DNA from: Orobanche coerulescens | Lineage: Eukaryota > Streptophyta > Magnoliopsida > Lamiales > Orobanchaceae | Assembly (NCBI GenBank): GCA_033398695.1 | Contig: CM065817.1 | Coordinates: 32,746,231 to 32,810,230, forward strand | Direction: 5' to 3' | DNA length: 64,000 nucleotides | Shown here: positions 1-10,830 of the stretch, piece after piece | How the letters are laid out: every line of letters begins with the position of its first letter | Numbering within the stretch: position 1 is the stretch's first letter | The notes under the pieces: generated by a model | The model's input: the letters and a program-made list of their open reading frames with translations, nothing else | Database searches by the model: none | What the model was told of the DNA's origin: nothing | Made by a program: the position numbers and the translations under genes

Positions 1-1252
1 ACATAACCAAAAAAACAATGATATAATTTATATTTTATAGTAATTTATAAAAATGATATATAAATAAAATATTACAATTAAGTAATATGTAGATGATAGT
101 CGACTTAAATATTCGAATATTATGCGAATCGAATACATGAATACTTATATTCGTATTCATATATAATTTATTTAATAATTTATATATATTGAATTCAGTT
201 AGACTCGATAAGGCTTGATTGAGCTCGTAAATATTAATATATTTCATAAATTAAGCTCCAACTCGATTTGATATAGTAAATTAGTCAAACTCAAGTCGAC
301 AAGAAGCTCAATTCAACTTGAGTCAATTCTCCACATACACACACACAAGCACATGTGTGCACACACGTGTATATACATATTCGTAGGTATAATAAATATG
401 TGTGCATATAATTTGTAATATATAATAATATTATAAATGAAAGGTTTAGTTAGATATATTGACTTTCCTAACAAAAATGGTTAAATGAAAATAAAGTTAC
501 TTGATTTTTACTTATCAGGCCCGGCTCTGGCATAAGGCGACCTGTGCGACCGCATACTATTAGGTAGAGGAAGACTAAGTTTGAAAAGAAAATGGATATT
601 AACAGGAAAAAATAAAAGATATATGTATATATGGATAGTCATGTATATAGCCCAACAACCAGAAAAATATTTAGATAAAACCAAACTTGAGGCCCACGAT
701 AATATGAGAATAAGAGATATGATATTTTTTTGGTTATTTATTATATTCAATTTGAAAGTAACCGACTTTTATTTTTACTTTTGTTATTTTATTTTTAATT
801 CTTTTTCTAACTTTTTTATTTAGTTGTAATTTCAAACTCAGTTTCTGATCTCTATTCAGTTCTCTTTTCTTTTTTATTGTTTTTGCGATATGAAAAAAAA
901 TTAGTAAAATAAATTTATTGTGTTCTGTTTATCAAATAATCTAATTTAACAAACAATGAAATTTGGATGTGTAAGATTTTGAGCTTTCCGTTATGAAAAA
1001 TGATGAATTGATGAAAGGGATGAAGCAAATTATATTTTTACATTGACCACTATCAGGGACAAATATTCCGAGCAATACATTATTAGTGTTAAGTTTTTTA
1101 GTCCTTTGATATTATTGTAGTGGTGTACATATTTTAATTCCTTTTTAATTTATGAAATGCATGGTGGTGTATTGTCGAAAAAAATTAAATTCTTAAAATA
1201 TATTTAGTTATGATTTGTCGAAAAAATTAATACTATTTATTAGCAGGGCACC
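1..1252. repeat. Duplicated AT-rich flank of Gypsy G1, copy 1
   Basis: No gene is visible. The stretch is AT-rich, with a CA/TG-rich tract near 340-370. It matches 28053-29296 almost base for base, with small indels and substitutions (for example at 520-570 versus 28562-28612). Because the match already exists at base 1, the left border of the duplication lies outside the window. The short open frames here have no recognisable domain. Confidence 0.85.
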
Positions 1253-1533
1253 TGTAATGTCCAGATATTACGTACAATTTTTTTATGAATTAAACGACGC
1301 ATAAATTATCTGAGTAGAAAATTTAATGAATTTCGACTGTCTCGATTCATGATTTCATTTACATGCATGTGAAGAGTTTAAAATGACGATCATAAATATA
1401 TCTGCTTTTATGAATTTAGATAAGTATACGAGACATACATAAGTCGAATAAGTGAATTTCGGAACAAAATATATAAAAACAGATGGAAGGAAAATATAGC
1501 AGAGACAAAAATTGGGACATAGTTCGATCTCGA

Positions 1534-1699
1534 GGTCAAACGTTCGACCTCGATATCGAACGTTCGACATACCGATCGACCTCTCTCCAGCAGAACAAAT
1601 AGAGCGATCGAACTACCGTTCGAGCACCATCACGATCGGTCAGGCAGATGGTTCGACTTGGAGGTCGAACGTTCGACCTTAAAGTCGGACGTTCGACCT
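1534..1699. promoter_or_regulatory. Cluster of TCGAACGTTCGA palindromes in G1 LTR
   Basis: Four copies of a palindromic core occur within 166 bp: GGTCAAACGTTCGACC (1534), ATCGAACGTTCGACAT (1554), the perfect palindrome GGTCGAACGTTCGACC (1663) and AGTCGGACGTTCGACCT (1683). Related half-sites (GATCGACC, CGATCGAAC) lie between them. The cluster is CpG-rich in an AT-rich LTR. A regulatory role is inferred from clustering and symmetry only. Confidence 0.5.
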
Positions 1700-2663
1700 A
1701 AGGTTTTTGGTTGAAACAAATCCGGGTAATATCTGTACTTTTGGACTATTACCTGAGAATATCTTCCCCCGAATCCTTTAAAACACGCCGAGGGACCAAG
1801 GAAAGTGACGTATATCAGCTGAACATGCATACTAATAGCCATATATTCTCCCCTACTTAACTGGAACATGCATGAGAAAAAAACCAGGAAGCAGAATCGT
1901 AGAGAGAGAGTTTTACAGCAAACAGTGAAATTTTCTGAGAATCACTTGAGCACTTTTCACGGCCTTTCACTCATATACACATAAAAAAGTGAGATCGTAG
2001 AACAATTTAAAGGGTATAAAGAAGCTCGGGAAGAATCGAAGGAGGTTACGATAGGTTGGAGCTTGTCGCGGAGGAGGAATCTGGATCGTTTCGACATCGT
2101 CTTTGCGTACCTTATTTTATCGACTTGCTGAGGCCAGTACCCTAAGTTTCGACTCTTATGTTGTGATGTTGGTATATATATATCAATAGCATGAAAATAC
2201 ATGTTGGATTCATTAGGGTTTCATAAAAGTTGTTCGAAGAGAAAGTCATTATATGCGTTTTTGTCGATTTTACCAGTTCTTGATCGTATAGCCTATGAAA
2301 TTGAGTTGTGCTTATGTTTTTGAGATGTGATTATAATATCAAGATGATATGTTGATAAACCTATTGAAAAGAATCCAAAATTATGGTGAAAAAAAACGTT
2401 TAAGGACTAAAAATAACAGAACGTCTATAAATTGTTCTTAATCGGGTGTATAGTTTTTCGAAGGTTACAACTTAAGATTTTAACACATAATTCTTAAGTA
2501 GGAATTTTGGTTAAAATCTGGAGAGTTTTGTTATGAAGATATCACGAAAATTATGGAAGAAAAATCGGGTTTGAATTGATAAAATATTTATTGGCGATTT
2601 TGGCCAAAAATGACGTTATGATCGAAGTTGGGCTGAACGGACACTACTAAAAAAGGGTTGCTT

Positions 2664-3660
2664 TAGCTTCACCACATTAGCTTCACCCGAAAAAGTGAAG
2701 CTAAAGAAACAAAAGTGATAAAAAAAAATAAACAAAAGCGTCACATATCTCACGCCTTAAAATTAGGTTAAAAAGTCAACATGAACAAAGGCGTCACATA
2801 TGTGAAGCCATTATATAAATTTTTTTTTTTTATTTTATTTTACACATTAGCGTCACATATCTGACGCTAATGCTTAATTCTTTAGCGTCACACATGTGAC
2901 ACCAAAATGTGAAGATTATTTTTTTTTATAAAAATATTTTTTAAACGGTGTCACATATGTGACGCCAAAGAATAACGTTTTAGCGTCACATATCTGACGC
3001 CAATTTGTGATAGTCGATTTTTTTTTAAAAAATATTTTTCCATTGTACAAATTTATATCAGTTTAAATATTAAATACTATAAATAATAAATTTTAAATTA
3101 TATTTAATAATTATAGTGTAAGAAATTTCTTAACATTAAGAACTTAAATTACATTATATTTATTTATGCTTACATATTTTGGAGATTGATTAAATATAAG
3201 TATGAAATATAGTACAAGGATAAATAACATTCATTATTAATCTACGGAAATATAATAAATAATACTGTTAAATTTATATTTAATAATATAGTATAATTAA
3301 TTAAATGAAATATATTGGATAAATTAATGGCAAACTTTTTCTTATTTAAGATTTTTAATTAATTCAAATAATAAATAAAGGAAAATATTTTACTTAGTCA
3401 GTACATATTATATTTATGTTCTTTCTACAATGAATGAAAACATAGCTCGGTGGCAACATGCCACACCTTGAATGACATTGGCGCGGGTTCGAATCCGCGC
3501 AAGCCACCGAGCTATGTTTTCGGTTCCCTTTTCTTTTAATATTCATTGGCGTCACATATGTGACGCCTTTAAGGCTTTTTTTTTTTAATTTATTAACAAT
3601 GGCGTCACATATGTGACGCCTAATAAGACATCAGCCACATATGTGACGCTAATACCTCGC
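2664..3660. repeat. Left subterminal palindrome repeats of CACTA-1
   Basis: About nine to ten copies of an 18-bp palindrome, consensus GCGTCACATATGTGACGC (variants GCTTCAC, CACATGTG, CATATCTG), are scattered here at roughly 2738, 2790, 2850, 2884, 2948, 2983, 3548, 3601 and 3630. In CACTA elements subterminal repeats are the binding sites of the TnpA-type protein, which this element also encodes as a remnant. The gap 3020-3540 is AT-rich and contains the tRNA-like hairpin. Confidence 0.8.
3436..3521 (+). other. tRNA-like hairpin with A- and B-box sequences
   Basis: A perfect 19-bp inverted repeat (3436-3454 and 3503-3521) closes an 86-base unit. Inside it, TAGCTCGGTGG (3443) resembles a Pol III A box and GGTTCGAATCC (3486-3496) is an exact B-box match, embedded in a T-arm-like stem (GCGCGG...CCGCGC). 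The spacing is tRNA-like. The 19-bp closing stem is far longer than a tRNA acceptor stem, so this is not a normal tRNA gene. It could be a tRNA-derived foldback or SINE relic. Confidence 0.5.
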
Positions 3661-4054
3661 GCCCTTTTTTTTTTTTGACAAAGAATAAAGAACCAAGACA
3701 AGAAACAAAACACCAAGACAGAAAACAAAACACCAAGACAGAACCAAAGACAAGAAAGAAAACAAAGAAAATAATTGTAATGTTTCAATACACCATCATA
3801 AACAACATTGTAATATACAATAAACAACATTGTAACTAAATTATCATAAATAATACACCATCAATACAACAACAAACAACATTGTAACCATCAATACACC
3901 ATCATAATCAATACATCACAAAAAAACATATGAATAATAAACACAACATACCATCAACCGAACCAAACCAACACAACAACAAACAACATTGTAACCAAAC
4001 CAACAAAGCAATATATTAACACCATGCAACAATAACATTTTATACATATCGAAA

Positions 4055-6082
4055 TCAAAATATACGCAAAATATAACAAATATGATCATCAAGACATAAA
4101 CCTAACATGCTACTCGCCGATAATGATCGCATCAACTCATCCTCATCAAAGTCGTCGGAGTCATCATCCTCAACGTTCGCCCGAGATGATGAGGAATCTG
4201 CCTTCTTCTTTCCTTTGAGTAATCTCAACATGAGTTTACTCATCTTTGAAAATTTCGACTCCATCTTCTCTCTCGACTTCTTCATCTCCTCTCTGTCCTT
4301 CTTCATCTCCTCGTTATCTTTTTTTAGCGCCTCGATGGTAGCCTCCAAAGACCGATCGACCTCGACAGGTCGTAATGATGCTCGTGAATCAACAAGACGA
4401 CGACTTGTGGGTTGGTCGATGACTTCATTTATGATGATTCCCTTTGAAATTCCCCTCACCCTTCCACCCTGTCTAACTCCGCCACCCGCCTGAGCCCACA
4501 AGTTCGGGTAAAATTCATCTTCCGGAGGGGGGTTTGGGAAATGCAATGCCTCAACGAGCTTATAGTATTGGTCCTGTTCCAAGTAATATTTACAAAAAAA
4601 AGTGAACAAGATACACAGTTTACAAACTAGGGACGTAATCGAAATATAAGTGAACAAATATAAAGCTAAACTTACGTATTGTTCTGCACTCCGGGCATCT
4701 ATCCATTTGGGAGTAAAGACTCCCGACTCAACTTCTCCCGACTCCGCTTCTCCCTCCTCCGGTTGAGCCTCGCTGCTGCCCTCACCAATTTTCTTTTTTT
4801 TCTTTTGATGTTTTTCCATTTCTTTCACATTGGTGATGTGAGTCTTCATGAAGGCCAAAGGATTAAACACTGGGTCCTCTACCGGTCTCTCCCTCTCACA
4901 TGCCGGTCTTTGGTACATCTCTGACGCAAAGATCACTCGCCATGCGTTAACATAAAATATTAATAATATGTACGATGACACATAATTGAAAACAACATAT
5001 ATTATATAATAAAATGTTGACAGAATTTATAAGTACCATGGAATGAGCATGATCGTACATGCTCATACCGCCTCCAGATATGTACCCGGTGCCTTTTGCG
5101 TAATCACACCGATTCTCATCGTAAATGCAAGGCCCCTATTTTTAGATTTTTGAAACGCCTCATTCTTCTTCTCTTCGGTCTCCCAACGCTTCCACAAGAT
5201 CCTAAACTCTTTTTCCTTCAACCACTTCTCCATTGACCGATCGGTTTTTGATATGCTTTATTTTTAGCGTGCGTAAGCATATCAATAAACCGTCCGTGGC
5301 TATATCTCGTCCCAATACCACCCAATTCTCTCCTCATCCGATTTCTCCCATCTATAACGCATCCGACAAATATAATAACAATTGTCGAAAATCGAAAAAC
5401 AATCAAATATTTTTGGCCCAACTGTAATAATAGTTTGAGTAAAATGAATGCAACTGTAATAATATACCCCAAATTCCCGCCACAACTCGTCCCTCGTCCG
5501 TCGAGAGACTCCGCCCCAATGCTCTTCACCGGAGTAGTACCTCTTAAGTAAGCCGACTATATCGGTCTCGGCCTTCTTTGAACTAAAGCCAACTATTTTT
5601 GGCAAAGGACGGATTAATTTTCGATCTTCATACTTCTCTTGGCCTTAGAGATCTCGGTCGGACCTCTACCCGGTGGTCAGTGCTAAAACCTCCCGATCCT
5701 CGTCGTACTCAAACTCCATCGGCTCCTCTGGAATAGAAATGTGATGTACCAATGGACCACCAGATGGGGGATAAGTAGTAGGTGGCTGCAATGGAGGCTG
5801 ATCGTGAGACACAGTCCTCGAGAACCCCGCATAAGGTCAATGGGCGATCAGTGAGTTCTGCTGTGACGTCTCTGGAGTGTCAATATGTACATCAAGTATT
5901 GGCGCCACCAATAAATGGAATATGTGGCTCCCATGAGATAACAACGAGCCATAACTCATGTACCGTGTAAATTCGGCATCACTAAACGGACGCCAATGCC
6001 GGAGTCCCGAGTCGGTACGCAAATGTTGTTGTTGTAGCCGCCGCCCAAGGGTATGTAAAAGACGCTTAGAAGGGAAATACAA
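4055..6082 (-). pseudogene. CACTA transposase remnant, Transposase_24/TnpA-like
   Basis: This is read on the minus strand. The amino-terminal part (6082-5218) is broken into short frames and includes a Trp/Arg-rich stretch (WGGVSRRTRDELWREFG). An exon ending at 5037 starts with MEKWLKEKEFRILWKRWETE and contains the NR/GTG-S-GG pattern of plant Ptta/En-Spm transposases, with a frame slip. Further exons lie at 4918-4676 and 4573-4055. They are joined by introns with GT-AG borders (5036-4919 and 4675-4574) that keep phase 0. The middle exon has FMKTHIT...KWIDARSAEQY, typical of this family. The last exon has a Lys/Glu-rich coiled coil (about 4390-4230) and an acidic tail. The protein would bind the subterminal palindromes. 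Frameshifts make a full product unlikely. Confidence 0.75.
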
Positions 6083-6085
6083 GTG

Positions 6086-6650
6086 ACTTTTATTGAAAAG
6101 AACATATATTTATTTAGTAAAATTATTTACAGATACTTATTTTTACTGAATATTATTTTCTCAATAATTCTATGTGGCTCGATTCTATCTGGTTTGGTAT
6201 CGCTAACAACAAACTTGTATAATTTAATGAAAGGGCTTAAGATATACTATCAACTAAATTTTCAACTAAATTATCAACTAAATTTTCATTTAATATAAAA
6301 CTAAAACTAGATCAATACAATTAATTAGCAAATATATGTATTGGTAAGAATATTAATGAATCAGAAATATTTTATAAAGTCGCTACTTTATTGAACAGAG
6401 CTGGTTTTTATTGAAAAGAACATATATTTATTTAGTAAAATTAATTAAAGATACGTATTTTTACTGAATATTCTTTTCTCAATAATTCTATGTGCCTCGA
6501 TTCTATCTGGTTCGGTATCGATAACAAAAAACTTGTATAATTTAATGAAAGGGCTTAAGATAAATTATATCAACTAATTTTACAACTAAATTATCAAATA
6601 AATTTTCAACTAAATTATCAACTAAATTTTCATTTAATATAAAACTACAA
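6086..6650. repeat. Direct repeat of about 240 bp inside CACTA-1
   Basis: The block starting TTTTATTGAAAAGAACATA (about 6089) recurs about 320 bp downstream (about 6408) with small differences. Each copy ends in short reiterations of CAACTAAATTWTCAACTAAA. The sequence is non-coding. It lies just beyond the start of the transposase remnant. Confidence 0.75.
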
Positions 6651-6889
6651 CTAAATTATATTTCGTATTAACAACAAGAAAAATAAGTATAATTAAATTT
6701 CAACTGTTTCTACATACCTTATAATATCGACGAGATTGCTTGAAAATGCTCAATATATCCTTGAATATATATTCCTAAAAAATCGAAAAAAACATGTATA
6801 TTTGTATTGCAATAGTTGGTTTTACAAAAAAGATGTATATATCTCGTTCATCCGTTTAACCGAGTTATATAATATACTCAATCAGATAT

Positions 6890-7150
6890 TGGCTTCACAT
6901 ATGTGAAGCTAAAGAATAATATCAGAATAATTTTGGTAGCGGTAGGTGGCGCACGTGGAAATGATGGTTGACACATTTTAGCTTCACATATGTGAAGCTA
7001 ATGTGTTATCTTACTAAAGGCGTCACATATGTGACGCTAATATGAATATTTTAAAAAAAATTGGCGGAGGTTTGAAATTTTTGGCCGCGTAATTCAAATT
7101 AGTGAAATACTTTAGCTTCACATATGTGAAGCTATTGTATTTCAAAATAT
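6890..7150. repeat. Right subterminal palindromes of CACTA-1, inner group
   Basis: Four palindromes of the TTCACATATGTGAA / GTCACATATGTGAC type occur at about 6894, 6981, 7021 and 7113. They mirror the left-end repeats. The bases between them look like ordinary AT-rich filler. Confidence 0.75.
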
Positions 7151-7526
7151 ACTATAAATACACCATCACTCCAAACCTTCTCTCATTCAATTCTAATCCA
7201 CCTTTCATCTCATTTCTTCAACTTCCATCTCTCAATCTTCAAGGTAATTTCTAAATTATTTTCAATTTTATTAATAATTTTACTTATATAATTTTTTGTT
7301 TCTACTAACTTATTAATATTTTTGTTTTTTTCTTTCTTTTGCAGGATTTTTATTTATTTAAAACTAAGTGAATTACAATATTAATATTATTGAAACATAA
7401 CAAAAATAATTATATTTATTTTCTAATTAAATAATTATTTTTTTAGTATAATATAATTATTTTCTAATAATAATTAGAAGTGTAGCTTTTGGCATATTTT
7501 CTAATTACAACAAAAAATAATTTAAA

Positions 7527-7552
7527 ATATATATATATATATATATATATAT
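7527..7552. repeat. (AT)n microsatellite
   Basis: This is an uninterrupted AT dinucleotide run followed by a short (AC)n run. The surrounding 7150-7620 is AT-rich CACTA-1 interior with no gene visible. Confidence 0.9.
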
Positions 7553-7619
7553 TCATACACACACACATGAAATTAGCCAGAAATTCATTCAGGCTAATTT
7601 CATTTTTTTTTATTTTAAA

Positions 7620-8185
7620 CGACTTTCTTTAGCGTCACACATGTGACACTAAAGATATAATAATTAAAACTACTGGATTTTCTTTAGCGTCACACATGTG
7701 ATACTAAAGACATAATAATTAAAATTAGTGGACTTTGTTTAGCGTCACAAATGTGACACTAAAGATATAATAATTAAAATTACTTAGAGTTTCTTTAGTA
7801 TCACACATGCGACACTAAAGATATAATATTTAAAATTACAAGGACTTTCTTTAGCGTCACACATGTGACACTAAAGATATAATATTTAAAATTTTCGGGT
7901 CTTTCTTTGGCGTCACACATGTGACACTAAAGATTAAAAATAATATTCATCGCCAGTCTTTAGCTTCACCCATGTGACGCTAATGTAGACAAGTCAATTG
8001 TTTTATTTTATCTTTACCACCTACGCGACGCTAAAGTTCAATTCTTAGCTTCACAGGTCAAACTTGACGCTAAATATTCTTTAGCGTCTTCTTTAGCTTC
8101 ACATATTAAATACACATACGCGTTGTAAAGACAAAAGTTTCATTAGCCATCTCTTTAGCTTCACATTTTTGTGAAGCTAAAGAAG
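7620..8185. repeat. Minisatellite and subterminal repeats at right end of CACTA-1
   Basis: Six tandem units of about 56-60 bp run from 7620 to about 7945. Each contains CTTTAGCGTCACACATGTGACACTAAAGATATAATA or a close variant (pieces only; positions 7626, 7684, 7740, 7798, 7852, 7910). Looser copies follow up to the terminus, ending with TTTAGCTTCACATTTTTGTGAAGC. Each unit carries one palindrome of the kind seen at the left end. Confidence 0.85.
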
Positions 8186-9680
8186 ACATTATTTAGTAGT
8201 GGGAGTAAAACCAGATTATAACTCAAAATTTCAGTATGTAATGATTAAGAACAGATTACGATTGAGTTAATTTGGGTTTTATTAGTGTTCGTTTCAGTGA
8301 AACTGGAGAAATATAGGGGTAGACGAGTTTTGGGAGTTTTTGGTGAAATTTAACGTATATGGTAAAGATTAGTAATTTACCTAACGTAAATGTTGAGATG
8401 AAAATCATATGTTTGATATTATATTCACATCGATTTAAGGTTATTGCGTTCGAGATGAGGATTTGGGGCGAAGAAGTACTACGAAGGGCGAGGTTTGAGG
8501 CAAGTGGAAATACTTATTCAATGTTATAATTTATTTTGAGTATGTATTCTCATATTTTGATGTATTGGGGTAAATGCATATTTCAGGTCATTATCATGTG
8601 TGCATTTGAGATGTATTAGTAGTTGATCCAATACGATCTTCTACGATGATGATGTTGTGAAGTCACGGGGGACCAAACCCTAATGTATATTTGATGTAGT
8701 ACAGTTAGGGGAGTCTAATGTCACGGGCTTAGAGTTTCTCTCGGGGCGTGACACTAAGCTCTGTTGTACATAAATGGTTGGCTGAATATGGTCTTCCATA
8801 TTAGTATACAGTTGTGGGCAGGCGTAACCCCGATGTATACTGGAGTGGGCCCTGCATGTGCATTCATTATTGCACTTAGACGGTATGATTCATTTTCTAT
8901 GCATTGTGTTTATTATTTACATATTGGTGGTGCGATGGCATATTGAGCACGATATACTCATTTATATTATGCATATGCATGGGTTTTTTCTATCTTACTA
9001 GTCCTCAGTGACTAACCCAACAGTGTTGGCTGGAATATATTTCCAGGTCAGGATTCTGGAAAGATGTTAACACACAAGCACCACGTGAAGAAGCACTACT
9101 ACAAATCTGGACCTGCATAGCTTTTTTTTCTTACACAATAGCGCTATGTAAGCGCCGCACATGCAAGTGCCTGACGCAAGCACAACACTTTTTTAGGCGC
9201 TTTGTAAGTGCAATAGTAAGACAGCGTTTTTTTATGTGCTATGGAAGTATGTGCTACCTAAGTACACGTTCTACAATATCGGTTTAAAAACCGCTATGTA
9301 AGTATTTTCCCTGTCTAGTTAATTCGTAAGATATCGTTTCTAAAAGCACTGTCCAAGTAGCAGAGAAATACTTACATAGCGCTTCAAGAGCGGTATGTAA
9401 GTATTTTTTTTTTTTTACCTGAACATTCATAACATTTTATAAATAGAAAATTTTACAAACTCCAAATCTAAAATGGTAATGCAACCCAAGCATCTCAAGC
9501 AACATTATAACGCAGATCAAATAACTTTAATATGCCTGAAATAAATCCCAAATATATCAACTTCCATAAAACTTGAAAAAATTAATAATACATACAAGAG
9601 TCAAATTATCCAGAACTATTTCATACATTAATAGATAATAAAAACAAGTAACTATAGATTTAAACCAAAATGATCAAAGA

Positions 9681-10190
9681 CTACTTCAACAATTTGCCCT
9701 TGAGAAATCTGTTGTACAAATACCCTGCCCAGTTTTTCTGGAAGCGAACCATTTTGTCAGGAGAGTAGAACTTCAGCCTGTGGGAACGAGTGAACTGTAC
9801 ACCAAAGCAAATACATATATTACTATTCAGATCGTATGAAAGGATATACACTTTTTTAGGAAATATTAACATATCCATACATTTACGCCAATACTTGTTT
9901 CAGCAGAACGCAATAAATCCTCAATATAGCATCCAACATAATAGCCGCAAGAGATGCCATCACTTGTAAGTTGCTTGGGGCACTGTAAATAACAATTTAT
10001 AAATATATCAACATTTCGCCTTGCACTGTGCTTGAAATATAGCAGGTAGTTAATTAACATAACTTAAAGAAAATCAATCACCTGTATAGTTGTCCATTTA
10101 AAAGTGTTAAACGCAGTCCTAGTGCAACTCCTCCCACAATTAGTACGAAAACACCTCATAGCATCACAAAAGAAAACGTTTCTTCCACAT
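9681..10190 (-). pseudogene. C-terminal exons of a Ulp1/C48-like cysteine protease
   Basis: Three minus-strand exons fit GT-AG borders in phase 0: the end of one exon at 10082, a 96-base exon at 9982-9887, and a last exon from 9794 to the stop at 9681. The middle exon reads CPKQLTSDGISCGYYVGCYI. This matches the Gln and catalytic Cys segment at the end of SUMO-protease (Ulp1, C48) domains often found inside plant CACTA and Mutator-like elements. The last exon ends YNRFLKGKLLK. The histidine and aspartate parts expected further upstream are not recognisable, so this is a 3' fragment. It could be a native part of the CACTA family or a captured host piece. Activity is unlikely. Confidence 0.6.
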
Positions 10191-10782
10191 CAACATCATA
10201 CGTAGTTTCTATTTTTAATAATTAATCAGTTTCCCAGTGAATATAGATAAAATTTGTCACAAGCAGCATTATAAATCAGATGATCCCATCAGATATATCA
10301 TTCTATCTACATCATCTTCAAGCTTAAACTACACATTAATAATAAAGATTGGGCAGACTCTTCAGATTCTGATGAAAAAGTCAATTATGCTTTGATTTTT
10401 GTGAATTTTTCTATTAGAGCTATAAACTGAATTTGAAATGTTTCTGATAGCTTAAACAAGCTACTAGGAGCTTATTTGAGCTTACTTGATCAACCTTAAT
10501 TTTAGGGCAAATTTTGTTTTGAGTCCCTGTAATATAGGCGAACTTGGATTTTCGTCTTTAAAAAAAATCCCCTGTAATATCAGATTCCCATCGTATTGTG
10601 ATGACATGGCATCGATTTGACTAAACCACCGCCACATAAGATTTCGATGTTGACGTAGCATTTTGTGACTCATTATTTAATTATTTTTAGAGGGACCAAA
10701 CAAACACCACATTCTTCATCTTCAACACCGTATTCACCGCTTCAACTCCACATTCTTCATCACAAATCCATAAATTATTTAA

Positions 10783-10830
10783 AATTCTTCTTCTTCTTCT
10801 TCTTCTTCGTTTTTTTTTTTTTTTTTATAA
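10783..10830. repeat. (CTT)n and poly-T tract
   Basis: This is a short TTC repeat followed by a T run inside CACTA-2. The remaining interior of CACTA-2 (10200-11590) shows no recognisable gene. The region 11260-11550 looks like non-coding leader sequence with AAACCCTAAAAA. Confidence 0.85.

Larger units (their letters stand above)
2642..8201. mobile_element. CACTA-1, CACTA-family DNA transposon (5560 bp)
   Basis: The ends are inverted repeats starting CACTACTAAA (left CACTACTAAAAAA, right reverse complement CACTACTAAATAA). They are flanked by a perfect 3-bp target duplication GGA (2639-2641 and 8202-8204), the length expected for CACTA elements. The duplicate locus near 30684 shows the empty site with a single GGA. 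Both ends carry many subterminal palindromes. The interior holds a broken minus-strand transposase of the Transposase_24 (TnpA-like) type. No TnpD-like transposase is visible, so the element is probably non-autonomous. Confidence 0.95.

Noticed and set aside
581..823. 80-codon frame in the duplicated flank
   Set aside because: The frame is Phe/Tyr-rich AT-derived sequence, broken in the duplicate copy by small indels, with no domain.
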